A stretch of DNA of 64,000 nt from Streptomyces rimosus subsp. rimosus (GTDB lineage: Bacteria; Actinomycetota; Actinomycetes; Streptomycetales; Streptomycetaceae): positions 1 through 64,000 of the forward strand of contig NZ_JOCQ01000024.1 in the NCBI RefSeq assembly GCF_000720725.1, written 5' to 3'. Shown piece after piece: positions 1 through 9,600 of the stretch (positions within the stretch are counted from its first letter, which is position 1; each line of letters opens with the position of its first letter). The position numbers were made by a program, and so were the translations under genes. Under the pieces are notes generated by a model. That model was not told the origin of the DNA. It ran no database searches and worked only from the letters and a program-made list of their open reading frames with translations.

Positions 1-866
1 GCCGGGGCTGGAGCCGGGGTCGAGGCCGGGGCTGGGGCTGGGGCTGGGGCCCGAGGGTCGGTGCCGGGTGAGGCCGGGGAAGGAGTTGCGGCTGGGGAGG
101 GAAAAGCGATTGGGAAGGGGGTTGCGGTTGGGGGGACAGGTCGCGGGATGGACGCGGGTGGTTCGGTGGGTTCGGTCGGTTCGATGAGGTTCAGGACGCG
201 CTGTACGTCTGCGGGTACGGGGCGGTGCGCGGCGGTGCGCTCACGGGCGTAGGCGGCGAGCATGCGGGCCAGCTCCGTGTCCCCGCGGGCCCGTTCGGCC
301 AGGCCGGCCACGGCCGTCACCGGGACGCCGGTGAACAGGCACTTCAGTACGGCGTGCCGCCAGGCGTGCGGGGCGAGGTGGTGTGCGGCGTACGGCCCCA
401 CGGCGGCGGCGACCAGCCGGGTGTCGTTGGTGCGCAGCGCGTCCTCGACGAGCGACCGGGCGCCCGGGCCGAGGTCGAGGTGGGGCAGCGCCATGAGCAC
501 GGCGCGGCGTTCGGCGGCGGTGCCGTGCTCGTAGAGCCGGGTGACGGTCCGGAGGCCGGCGCGGGCCGTGTGCAGGAGCAGGATGCGGGCCGCCTCGGCC
601 GCTTCCGGGTCCCGCGCGTGCGGCGGCTCGCGGCGGGTGCAGTTCCGGCCCGCCGAGGCGAAGCGCATTTCCCACACGGGCAGGGCGTACGCGGTGTAGG
701 AGGGGGGTCCGCCGCCGTTCGCCGGGTCGCTACGGCCCTCGGCCTCGGCCTGTGCTTCGGCGTGCGCTTCGTCCAGCGCCTCGTCGAGCCAGGCGCGGGC
801 GGCGCCGCCGAGCCGGTCGCGCAGGGCGGTGTGGAGCTGGGCCATCCAGGCTTCCGGCGTCAGCAT
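1..866 (-). CDS. eboA: EboA-domain protein (C-terminus cut by window edge)
   Basis: Translating from the ATG at 866 gives an unbroken frame to base 1. The core resembles EboA: FASAGRN near residues 69-75 and AVLKCLFTG near 172-180 are the conserved patches I recognise. EboA belongs to the ebo/edb cluster, linked in other bacteria to moving an unidentified metabolite precursor toward the periplasm; its biochemical activity is unknown. From about residue 229 the protein turns into a Pro/Ala/Thr-rich tail that ends in P-A dipeptide repeats and is still open at the edge, so the true length is not known. The start overlaps the stop of the isomerase gene by 7 nt (ATGCTGA), which supports translational coupling. 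Confidence 0.85.
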   Translation of the reverse strand, partial: MLTPEAWMAQLHTALRDRLGGAARAWLDEALDEAHAEAQAEAEGRSDPANGGGPPSYTAYALPVWEMRFASAGRNCTRREPPHARDPEAAEAARILLLHTARAGLRTVTRLYEHGTAAERRAVLMALPHLDLGPGARSLVEDALRTNDTRLVAAAVGPYAAHHLAPHAWRHAVLKCLFTGVPVTAVAGLAERARGDTELARMLAAYARERTAAHRPVPADVQRVLNLIEPTEPTEPPASIPRPVPPTATPFPIAFPSPAATPSPASPGTDPRAPAPAPAPASTPAPAP

Positions 867-1801
867 CGGGGGCCTCCCGCCCTCGCGGTGGCCGATACGT
901 ACGACGGGACGGAGCGCGCCGGGTCGGCGGCGCGCAGAAAGGAGAGCGAGGTACGGGCGAGGTCGGGGCCCGCGTGGGAGTGGCGGGGCAGCTCGACGCT
1001 GACCAGGCCCCGGTAGCCGGTGTCCCGCAGTGCCGCCAGGACCGGCGGGAAGTCGATCTCGCCCGTACCGAACGGGAGGTGTTCGTGCACGCCGCGCCGC
1101 ATGTCCTCGATCTGCACGTGCCGCAGCCAGGGCGCCGCCGCCCGTACGCACGCGGCGGGCGGGTCGGGCTCCAGGCACTGGCAGTGGCCGATGTCGAGGG
1201 TGAGACCGAGGACGTCGGCGGGCGGGGTGGTCCGGTGGCCGCGGGTGTCGGGTCCGGCGAGGGTGGCGCGTAGGCGGTGGAAGCCGGTGAGGTCGGAGAG
1301 GAGGTGGCCGGGTTCGGGTTCGATGGCGAGGGGGACGCGTGCGGTGGCGGCTTCGTCGAGTACGGGCGTGAGCGCGTCGGCGAGGCGTTGCCAGGCGACG
1401 GTCTCCGGGGTGCCGTACGGCAGGGCGCCGCTGAAGCAGTGCACGGCCGTGGCGCCGAGGTCCGTGGCGACGCGGATCGCCGTACGGAGCAGTCCGGTGC
1501 GGGCCGCGCGGGCGCCCGGGTCAGGGTCGAGGAGAGTGGGGTGGTGTTTGCGCCGGGGGTCGAGGACGTAACGGGCGCCGGTCTCGATGGCGACGGCCAG
1601 GTCCAGGGCGTCCAGTCGGCGCGCCAGTCGGGCGGTGCGTGACGGGAGGTCCGGGGCGAGGGGGTCGAGGTGCATGTGGTCGAGGGTGAGCGCGACGCCG
1701 TCGTAGCCGAGGTCGGCGAGCAGGGCGAGCGCGTCGGTCAGGCGCAGGTCGGTCAGGCCGTTGGTGCCGTAGGCCAGGCGCAGTGGAGTCGGCTCGGTCA
1801 T
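860..1801 (-). CDS. Sugar phosphate isomerase/epimerase family protein of the ebo cluster
   Basis: 313 aa, a xylose-isomerase-like TIM barrel. Likely metal and acid residues are visible: EPEPGH at 161-166, DIGHC at 203-207, HVQIEDM at 228-234, GEIDF at 247-251 and VELPRHSH at 269-276. In ebo clusters a protein of this fold sits next to EboA and the UbiA enzyme and is thought to process or carry the sugar-like or polar precursor; no substrate can be read from sequence. The ATG at 1801 lies inside an ATGA overlap with the upstream UbiA stop, so this start is well fixed. An open frame extends upstream to 2383 but overlaps the UbiA gene and is not coding. Confidence 0.85.
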   Translation of the reverse strand: MTEPTPLRLAYGTNGLTDLRLTDALALLADLGYDGVALTLDHMHLDPLAPDLPSRTARLARRLDALDLAVAIETGARYVLDPRRKHHPTLLDPDPGARAARTGLLRTAIRVATDLGATAVHCFSGALPYGTPETVAWQRLADALTPVLDEAATARVPLAIEPEPGHLLSDLTGFHRLRATLAGPDTRGHRTTPPADVLGLTLDIGHCQCLEPDPPAACVRAAAPWLRHVQIEDMRRGVHEHLPFGTGEIDFPPVLAALRDTGYRGLVSVELPRHSHAGPDLARTSLSFLRAADPARSVPSYVSATARAGGPRC

Positions 1802-2976
1802 GTCGGGCTGACCTTTCGCGAGAGCCGCCGGGCGGCAGGCAGCAGAGCCAGCAGCGCGGCACCCGTTGCGGGCGCTCCGGCTCGCGCGCTGAGCGCCGCC
1901 TGGAGCGGGATCATGGCGCGGATGCCGCTGCCGACGGCGCGCTGGAGCAGGTACGGCGAGGGGTTGAGGGCCGCGTGGAAGAACGGACGCGCGGCGGCCC
2001 CGGCGTAGAGCGCGGCGCCGACGGCCGCGACGACCGAGGCTGCCTTGGCAGTGGCAAGCATGGTGGTGGGAGGGGGTGCGGTCGGTACGACTGCCGCTCT
2101 GCTCGCCAGCGCGGGAACCTCCCGACCCGCCGTCGGCACGGCTGCCGCCCCGCCCACCAGCGCGACGGCCTCCCGAGGCATCTTCGGCACGGCTGCCGTC
2201 CCCCCTGCCACCACGGCCCCCACCCCCACCACAGCCCCCAACGCCGCCAACGGCACGGCTGATGAACTGCCCTGTGCCTCCCGGCGCGAGACCGTGGTGA
2301 CCGCGAACGTGTGGGCGCCCAGCAGCGCCGCCGACGGCAACGCCTTCCCGGCCGCGCGCCCAACGGCATGCCCGACCGCGCACCCAACCGCCCGCCCAAC
2401 CGCATGCTCAATCACATGCGTGGACTTCCCCACCGAGGCTCCCCCGACCAAGAACTCCCCGACCAAGGACTCCCCCACCCGGGGCTCTCCTCCCGCCCCC
2501 GCCGAAACAGCCCCCTGCAGCACGTCGAGACCACGGGCGCAAGCCATGGCGAGCGGGCCCGCCGGGGTGTTCTTGAGGTGGAGGTCGTACGCCCAGACCG
2601 TGGCGGCGAGCGCGGTCGCGGTGGCCAGGGTCGGGCGGCCCGCGGTGCCTGCGAGGGCGAGGCCCGCTGCCGTCAGGCCGACAGCCGTACCGAGTGCGGC
2701 GGCCGGGGTGATGCGGCCGGACGGGATGGGGCGGCCGGGGCGTTCGACGGCGTCGATGTCCCGGTCGGCCCAGTCGTTGAGCGCCATGCCCGCCTCGTAC
2801 AGGCACAGGGACGAGCCGGCGGCGAGGAGAGTGCGACGGCCGGGACGGCAACCGGCTGCGGCAGCCCCCGCCAGCACGTCCCCCGGCACGCTCAACACGG
2901 CCGGCACGCGCAGGAGTTGACGCCACGGCGAGACAAGCGTGGAGGAGGGGCCCGCAGCGGGCGGTATCCGTCTCAT
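1798..2976 (-). CDS. eboC: UbiA-family prenyltransferase (EboC-like) with low-complexity insertions
   Basis: 392 aa integral membrane protein. The first aspartate motif NDWADRDID (67-75) followed by PGRPIPSGR (80-88), and the second motif region YDLHLKNTPAGP (130-141) with CARGLDVLQG, are typical of UbiA enzymes that join an isoprenoid diphosphate to a polar acceptor. Two stretches are unlike the family: residues about 160-215 (repeating VGESLVGEFLVGG and AVGRAVGCAVGHAVG) and about 240-300 (repeats of GxAAVPxxxRE). These make it longer than the roughly 290-310 aa usual for the family. Reading frame is kept throughout and the gene overlaps both neighbours by 4 nt, so it is probably functional. 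Confidence 0.85.
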   Translation of the reverse strand: MRRIPPAAGPSSTLVSPWRQLLRVPAVLSVPGDVLAGAAAAGCRPGRRTLLAAGSSLCLYEAGMALNDWADRDIDAVERPGRPIPSGRITPAAALGTAVGLTAAGLALAGTAGRPTLATATALAATVWAYDLHLKNTPAGPLAMACARGLDVLQGAVSAGAGGEPRVGESLVGEFLVGGASVGKSTHVIEHAVGRAVGCAVGHAVGRAAGKALPSAALLGAHTFAVTTVSRREAQGSSSAVPLAALGAVVGVGAVVAGGTAAVPKMPREAVALVGGAAAVPTAGREVPALASRAAVVPTAPPPTTMLATAKAASVVAAVGAALYAGAAARPFFHAALNPSPYLLQRAVGSGIRAMIPLQAALSARAGAPATGAALLALLPAARRLSRKVSPT

Positions 2977-4148
2977 CGCCGCCCCCGGAGGTCGTCCGCG
3001 AACGCGAGGAGTCCCGCGTACTGGTCGGCCAGTGCGGCGGGGCCGCCGTCCGGGTCCTTGAAGTAGAAGCCGAGCGGTGTGATCGGTCCGGCGAGGCCGG
3101 CCGCGTGCGCGGCCGCCATCAGGCGCGCGAGATCGAGGACCAGCGGTGCGGCGAGCGCCGAGTCGCAGCCCTGCCAGACGGTCTGGAGGATCATGCGGTT
3201 GCCGAGGAAGCCCTCGAAGGCGACGTGGTCCCAGGCGGTCTTCCAGTCGCCGAGGGCCGAGACGTTGTCGATGTGCACCTCGCCGGGCGGCACCGCGCCC
3301 AGCGTGTCCGCGAGCACGCGCGCCTTGCCGGCGTTCTTCGCGGCGGCGGCGCCCGGGTCGGCCAGGGTGGCACCGTCACCGCCGCCGAGCAGGTTGGTGC
3401 CCGACCAGGCGCGTACCGGAAGGGCCCGCTGGGCGAACATCGGGGCGAGCACGGAACGCAGCAGGGTCTGGCCCGTCTTGCCGTCGCGGCCCGCGTACGG
3501 CAGTCCGCTGCACACGGCCATCTGCTGGAGCAGCGGATGGTGCATACCGGTGGACGGCGTGAAGTTGACGTACGAGCAGCCCGCGCGCAGCGCCGCGTGG
3601 GCGTAGAGGCAGCTGGGCGGGAGGTGCTCGTCGGCGTCCTCGCTTCCGGCCGCCGGCTCGGTGGACGCCACATTGACCACGACCACCCGGTCCAGCCTGT
3701 GCCCCCGCGCGAACGCCCGCAGATCCGCCGTGAACGCGGTCACCAGTTCCGTGTCCCCGCGCTCGTCCCCGGGGAGCGGGCCGCCGGGGCGTATCGCCGC
3801 GTCCGCCGCGGCCAGTTCGGCGCGTACGGCGTGCGGCAGCCCGTACGGGAGCACGCCGCCCGAGGCCAGTTCCTCGGCCCTCTTCAGGAGCGGGTACGAC
3901 GCGGTGTCATGGCCGCCGAAGACGAGGGAGGCCGGCGGCGGCAACGGGACCCCTTCGAACGGTGCGGTCTCGGTGACCATGCCGGTCGGCGGGTGGAGTC
4001 CGGCGGCGACCGCCGCACAGCCCGCGATCACGGTCGTGGCGACCGAGCCCCGCGCCCCGACCAGCCACACCCCCGTACGCCCGTCCCCTCCCCCGCCTCC
4101 GCCCATGTGTCCCGCCCTTCCCGTCACCTGCTCCACCCGCCCCTCCAT
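2973..4148 (-). CDS. Inositol-3-phosphate synthase family protein
   Basis: 391 aa. The N-terminal Rossmann motif GARGSVATT (31-39), NVASTEP, NFTPSTG, KTGQTLLRS and the NMILQ-like segment FLGNRMILQTVWQGCDS place it in the myo-inositol-1-phosphate synthase family, which converts glucose 6-phosphate to inositol 1-phosphate with NAD as internal redox cofactor. Placement as first gene of the ebo-type run suggests a dedicated cyclitol or related product rather than housekeeping inositol for mycothiol. An internal ATG at 4106 just before the glycine run is an alternative start that would remove a poorly conserved 14-residue lead. Its stop overlaps the UbiA start (ATGA). Confidence 0.85.
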   Translation of the reverse strand: MEGRVEQVTGRAGHMGGGGGGDGRTGVWLVGARGSVATTVIAGCAAVAAGLHPPTGMVTETAPFEGVPLPPPASLVFGGHDTASYPLLKRAEELASGGVLPYGLPHAVRAELAAADAAIRPGGPLPGDERGDTELVTAFTADLRAFARGHRLDRVVVVNVASTEPAAGSEDADEHLPPSCLYAHAALRAGCSYVNFTPSTGMHHPLLQQMAVCSGLPYAGRDGKTGQTLLRSVLAPMFAQRALPVRAWSGTNLLGGGDGATLADPGAAAAKNAGKARVLADTLGAVPPGEVHIDNVSALGDWKTAWDHVAFEGFLGNRMILQTVWQGCDSALAAPLVLDLARLMAAAHAAGLAGPITPLGFYFKDPDGGPAALADQYAGLLAFADDLRGRR

Positions 4149-4219
4149 CGCTCGCCGCTCTCCGTCACGTCACGTCCCGCCCCTCCGTCACCCGCCGCCT
4201 CCCGCCACCGCGTGCCCCT

Positions 4220-5197
4220 TCACCGCACCCCTTCGCCTCGCCCGGCCCTCTCCCCGAGGCCCAGGATCTCGCCGGGGTACAGGTCGAGGTCCAGCGGCGC
4301 GAACTCGCCGCGGCGGGCGAGGCCCCGGACGGTGAGGACGGGTGCGGGGGCCGCGTCCGCGGCGGCGGTGGGCCGCCGTACGGGGAGGGTGTGCCGTACG
4401 GGGAAGGCGTGCTCGACGGTGCGGCCCGTCATCAGGGTGACGATGTCCCGGGTGGGTGTCGTCCGTGCGTCCAGGCCGCGGGCCACGGCGCGGCCGTCCT
4501 TGAGGACGGTGACGCGGTCGCCGGCCCGCCGGACCTCCTCCAGCCGGTGCGAGATGTACACGACCGCGACGCCCGCGCCGGTCAGGCCGGCGACGATCCG
4601 GAAGAGGCCCGCGACCTCGTCCGGGTCGAGGGCGGCGGATGGCTCGTCCATGACGATCAGCCGTACGTCGTGGGAGAGGGCGCGGGCCATGGAGGCGATC
4701 TGCTGTCCGGCGGCGGAGAGCGAGCCGACGCGGGCGCCCGGGTCGATCCCGGGGTGGCCGAGGCGGCGCAGGAGGTCGGCGGTCCGGCTCCGCGCCTCAC
4801 GGGAGCGGAGGAACCCGGCGGTGGCCGGCTCGTGTCCGAGGTGGACGTTCTCCGCCACCGACAGGTGGGGCACCAGGTCCAGTTCCTGGTAGATGGTGGC
4901 GATGCCCAGGCGCATGGCGGCGACCGGTGACTTGAGGACGACCGGCGCGCCCCGCCAGCGGATCTCCCCAGCGTCGGGCTGGTGGACGCCGGCCAGCACC
5001 TTGATGAGGGTGGACTTTCCGGCGCCGTTCTGGCCGAGCAGGCAGTGCGTCTCCCCGGCCGCCACGTCGAGGTCGACACCGTCCAGGGCGCGTACGCCGG
5101 GGAACGCCTTGGTGATGCCGTGCATGGTGAGCAGCGGCGTGTCGGTGGACGGCGGTCCGGCCGGTGGCGGCGGTCCGGGGTGGCGCTCTGGTGCCAT
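4220..5197 (-). CDS. Truncated sugar ABC transporter ATP-binding protein
   Basis: 325 aa from the ATG at 5197. The first nucleotide-binding domain is complete: Walker A GQNGAGKST (55-63), Q-loop IYQELDLVP, signature region SLSAAGQQI (159-167, a weak match to LSxGQ), Walker B LIVMDEPSAAL (180-190) and switch histidine in YISHRLEEV. This is the RbsA/XylG-type class, normally about 500 aa with two such domains. The second domain starts (VLTVRGLARRGEF, LYPGEILGL) and then breaks off in a short basic tail. No permease or binding-protein gene follows; the next gene is the inositol-phosphate synthase. Best read as a deletion relic, though a half-transporter product could still be made. Confidence 0.75.
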   Translation of the reverse strand: MAPERHPGPPPPAGPPSTDTPLLTMHGITKAFPGVRALDGVDLDVAAGETHCLLGQNGAGKSTLIKVLAGVHQPDAGEIRWRGAPVVLKSPVAAMRLGIATIYQELDLVPHLSVAENVHLGHEPATAGFLRSREARSRTADLLRRLGHPGIDPGARVGSLSAAGQQIASMARALSHDVRLIVMDEPSAALDPDEVAGLFRIVAGLTGAGVAVVYISHRLEEVRRAGDRVTVLKDGRAVARGLDARTTPTRDIVTLMTGRTVEHAFPVRHTLPVRRPTAAADAAPAPVLTVRGLARRGEFAPLDLDLYPGEILGLGERAGRGEGVR

Positions 5198-5279
5198 GGC
5201 GTACTGCCTCCTCGACGGGCGTCGGTGGGCGGGCCGGGGCGGTGCGGAGCGGGCGCGTCGGCGGTGCTGCGCGGCTGCG

Positions 5280-6461
5280 TCAGGCGGGCGAGAAGAGGTG
5301 GTCGCTGATGAGGCGGGCGGCGCCGGTGACACCGGCCGCCTGGCCCAGTTCGCCCAGCACGATGGGCAGGTTGTTCGTCGCCAGCGGCAGCGACTGGCGG
5401 TAGACCTGGGTGCGGACGGCGGCGAGCAGGGTGTGTCCGAGGCCGGTCACACCGCCCCCGATCACCACCAGGTCCGGGTTGAAGAAGCTGACGAGCCCGG
5501 CGATGACCTGGCCGGTGCGGGTGCCGCCGGTCCGGATCAGGTCCAGTGCGACGGGGTCGCCGGAGGCGGCAGCGGCGGCCACGTCGGGCGCGCCCAGCGA
5601 ACCGGCGGCGGCCAGCCGCGCCGCCAGCTCCGGTGACGTCCCCGCACGCGCCGCGGCCTCCGCGTCGCGGGCGAGGGACGCGCCGCCGAAGTACGCCTCC
5701 AGGCAGCCGTGGTTGCCGCAGGCGCAGGGGCGGCCGTCCGGTTCGACCTGGATGTGGCCGATGTCGCCGGCGCTGCCGGTCGTCCCCCGGTAGACCTCGC
5801 CGTTCACGACGATGCCGCAGCCGATGCCCGTACCGATCTTGACGAAGAGGAAGTCCCGCACCGTGCGGGCGACGCCCGCGTGCTGCTCCCCCACCGCCAT
5901 CAGGTTGACGTCGTTGTCGACCATGACGGGGCAGCCCAGTTCCTGGCTGAGCGCTTCCCGGACGGGAAAGCCGTCCCAGCCCGGCATGATGGGCGGGGCC
6001 ACCGGCACGCCCTCGGGGAAGCGGACCGGCCCCGGCACGCCGATGCCCGCGCCGTCGAACCCCTCGGCCACCCCGCTCGCCCGCAGCTTGCCCGCCAGCG
6101 CGAGGGCCTGCTCGAAGACCGCGACCGGCCCCTCCCGGACGTCCATGGGCTGGGTCAGGTGGCCCAGCACCTCCAGTTCGGCGTTGGTGACGGCGACGTC
6201 GACCGAGGTGGCGCCGATGTCGATGCCCAGGAAGCGCAGCGAGGGGGCGAGCCGGACGTTGTGCGAGCGGCGGCCGCCGCGGGAGGCGGCGAGGCCGTCG
6301 GCGACCACCAGCCCGGTCTCCAGCAGCCGGTCCACCTCCACCGCCAGCTTCGAGCGGGAGAGGTCGATCCGGTCGCCCAGCTGGGCGCGGGAGTTGGGGC
6401 CGTGGTCGCGCAGCAGGCGGAGGAGCCGCGCCTGGTGCGCGTTGGCGGGCCTCGCCGTCAT
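5280..6461 (-). CDS. ROK family transcriptional regulator
   Basis: 393 aa from the ATG at 6461; a longer open frame upstream lacks homology. N-terminal winged helix-turn-helix (about 8-60), then a ROK sugar-kinase-like domain with DIGATS (81-86), DND (182-184), GHI (235-237) and the zinc-binding signature CACGNHGC (246-253). ROK repressors bind sugars or sugar phosphates and commonly control an adjacent sugar ABC operon; here the gene directly downstream is the truncated ABC ATPase, so its original target may be lost. It is divergent from the SARP-type regulator, with 196 bp between the starts. Confidence 0.9.
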   Translation of the reverse strand: MTARPANAHQARLLRLLRDHGPNSRAQLGDRIDLSRSKLAVEVDRLLETGLVVADGLAASRGGRRSHNVRLAPSLRFLGIDIGATSVDVAVTNAELEVLGHLTQPMDVREGPVAVFEQALALAGKLRASGVAEGFDGAGIGVPGPVRFPEGVPVAPPIMPGWDGFPVREALSQELGCPVMVDNDVNLMAVGEQHAGVARTVRDFLFVKIGTGIGCGIVVNGEVYRGTTGSAGDIGHIQVEPDGRPCACGNHGCLEAYFGGASLARDAEAAARAGTSPELAARLAAAGSLGAPDVAAAAASGDPVALDLIRTGGTRTGQVIAGLVSFFNPDLVVIGGGVTGLGHTLLAAVRTQVYRQSLPLATNNLPIVLGELGQAAGVTGAARLISDHLFSPA

Positions 6462-6657
6462 GCGCCTCACGCCACCCCTCCAGCCGTCGTCGGCCGTACG
6501 CGGCCCGGCGCCGCGTGGCGCCGGGGCTTTCGAGGGGAACGTAGCAGCGCTTGTCCGGGCGGGGAAGAAGTATGGACGGGATCGCCGGAGACTTTCTCCT
6601 CTCCGAGGACAAAGGGCGTCGATCGGCGTCGGACGGCCGCCCGGGGACAATGGTCCG

Positions 6658-9600
6658 GTGATCTACCGCTACCGCGTTCTCGGCACCGCGCAGGCCCGCC
6701 GCCCCGACGGCACCGAGGCGCCCCTGAAGGGCGCGCGGCTGCGTGCGCTGCTGGTGGCGCTGGCGGCGGGCGGCGGGCGGCCGGTCCCGGCGGCGCAGCT
6801 GATCGCGCAGGTGTGGGGCGAGGACGCGGAGCCGCCCGCCGACGCCCCGGCGGCGCTCCAGGCCCTGGTGGGCCGCTTGCGCCGGGCGCTCGGCGGGCCG
6901 GCGGTGACCTCGTCGCCCGGCGGGTACGCGCTGGCGGCCGAGCCGGACGCCGTCGACCTCTTCCGCTTCGAGCGGCTGACGGCGGAGGGCACCGCTGCGC
7001 TGCGCGCCGGCGACCCCACGACCGCCGCCGCGCTGCTGGACGAGGCGCTGGCACTGTGGCACGGTCCCGCCCTGGCGGACCTGCCGGACCGGGACGGCGA
7101 CCCGCTCGCCGTACGGGCCGAACGGCGGCACGGCGAGGCCCGCCGCGCCCGGCTGGCGGCCGAGGTGGCGTGCGGCCGGGCGGCCGACGCGCTGGCCGAG
7201 CTGGCTGCGCTGGCCGGGGCGGAGCCGCTGGACGAGCCCTTGCAAGCGCTGTACATCCGGGCACTGTCGGTGGCCGGGCGGCAGGCCGAGGCGTTGCAGG
7301 CGTACGAGGAGGTACGGGCCGGGCTCGCCGAACGGCTGGGCACGGACCCGGGCGCCGAACTCCGCGACCTGCACGCACAGTTGCTGAGCGGGGAACCGGA
7401 GCACCCGCCCCGTACACCCGCGCCACCCGCGCGGTTCCGCTCCCGCCTCACTTCATTCGTCGGCCGGTCCACCGAACTCGGCGCCTTGAGCGAAGAGTTG
7501 AGGAGAGGCCGACTGGTCACTCTGCTCGGCGCGGGCGGCGTCGGCAAGACCAGGCTGGCACTGGAGGCCGCCGACGCGGCGGGGGCGGACGGCGAGCGGT
7601 GGCCCGACGGCGTCCGGGTCGCCGAGCTGGCCTCCGTACGGGACGCGGAGAGCGTGCCCGAAGCCGTCCTGACCGCACTCGGCGGGCACCCGACGCAGGT
7701 ACGCGCCCCCGGCGCCGACGAGCTGCGCGCGCCCGGCGGCCCCGCGACGCCGCTCGCCCAGGTGGTGGAACACTGCGGGCAGCGGCGGCTGCTGCTCGTC
7801 CTGGACAACTGCGAGCATGTGATCGACGCGGCTGCCGGGCTGGCGCACGCCGTCCTGGCCGGCTGTCCCGGCGTGACGGTGCTGGCCACCAGCCGCGAAC
7901 CGCTCGGCGTACCGGGCGAGTCGGTGCGCCCCGTCGAGCCGCTGCCGCCGTCGGCCGCGCTCCGGCTGCTGGCCGAGCGGGGCGCCGCCGCGCGCCCCGG
8001 GTTCCGCACGGAGGAGGATCCGGCCGCCTGCGCGGAGATCTGCCGCAGGCTCGACGGGCTGCCGCTCGCCATCGAACTGGCGGCGGCACGGCTGCGGGCG
8101 CTGACGCCGTGGCAGATCGCGGAGCGGCTGGACGACCGGTTCCGGCTGCTGAGCGGCGGCAGCCGAACGGCGCTGCCCCGGCAGCAGACGCTGCGGGCGG
8201 TGGTGGACTGGTCGTGGGACCTGCTCACGGCGGACGAGCGGGCGGTACTGCGCCGCCTGGCCGTCTTCTCCGGGGGCTGTGAAGTGGCGGAGGCGGAGGA
8301 CGTATGTGCCGCCCCGCCCCCGGCCGACGGCCCCCGCTCCCCCGTCGACGTCCTGGACGCGCTCACCTCCCTTGTCGACAAGTCGCTGGTCACCGCCGCC
8401 CCGGAGAGCCCGCGCGGCATGCGCTACCGGCTGCTGGAAACGGTCGCCGAGTACGCCGGGGAGCGGCTGACCGAGTCCGGGGAGCGGGCGGCCGTGGAGC
8501 TGCGGCACCTGAGGGCGTACCGGGAGCTGGCCCGTACCGGTGAACCCGGGCTGCGCGGGCCGCGGCAGGCGGAGTGGCTGGCGCGCCTGGAGGCCGAGCA
8601 CGACAACGTACGGGCCGCGCTGCGCACGGCGGTCGCCCGGGGCGACGAGCAGGAGGGGCTGTGCCTGGCGCTGTCGATGAGCTGGTTCTGGCAGTTGCGC
8701 AATCACCAGGCGGACGCCCGGCACTGGGCCGCCGCGGTCGCGGGCCTGGGCCCCGACCCGTTCACCGATCCCGTACGGCCCGCCGAGCCGCTGGCGGACC
8801 GCTGCACGGCGGTCCCGCCGCCGTGGTCCGGGGAGCGGCTGCGGGAGGCCCGGCGCGGGGTGCGGCTGCTGGTGCTGGCCGGCAGCGGCGAGCAGGCCGG
8901 GCCGTCCGGGCCGGTGCGTCCGGAGGCGATCGTGGCCGCGTACCGTCCCGGGCTGCCGCAGACCGGGCGGCAGCCGGGCGTCATGTGGTTCTTCGCCCGG
9001 CTGATGACCGGTGGGTTCGCGGGACTGGACGAGGCCGTCGACGCCGTCGTACGGCACTGCCGGGAGCTGGGCGGCGGCTGGGACCTGGGTCTGGCGCTGC
9101 TGCTGCGGACCAAGCTGCTCGACAACCGGACGGCGGAGCTGGAGCGGTCGGCGCGCGACGCCGAGGAGGCCTTGGCCCTCTTCGAGGATGCCGGGGACCT
9201 GTGGGGCATCGCCGAGTCCCTGTCCGCGCGCGGCGACACGTATGAGCGGCGCGGGCAGTACGCATTGGCGGACGCGGACTTCTCGCGTGCCATGGAGGCT
9301 TCTGAGCGGATCGGCGCGCACGCCCAGGTGCCGGAGTTCAAGGCGCGCTTGGCGTCCGTACGCCTGGAGGGGACTTATGGGACGGAGGAAGGTGCCGCGT
9401 GCCGTTCACCCCGCGTCGAGCAGGCCGAGCAACTGCTGCTGGAGGCCGTGGCCGAGTCCCGGCCCGCCGCCGGGGAGACGCTGAGCACGGCGCGGCTGCT
9501 GCTGGCGCGGCACTACGGCCGGACCGGGCGCACCGGCCTCGCCCGGGAGCAGCTGCGCGAGGCCGAGCAGGCGTTCACCAGCGGCACTCCGGCGCTCTTC

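Noticed and set aside
4657..7404. Very long minus-strand open frame (over 900 codons) across the ABC ATPase, ROK and SARP genes
   Set aside because: It is an Arg/Pro/Gly-rich shadow caused by high GC; the genes in other frames show conserved motifs at every step.
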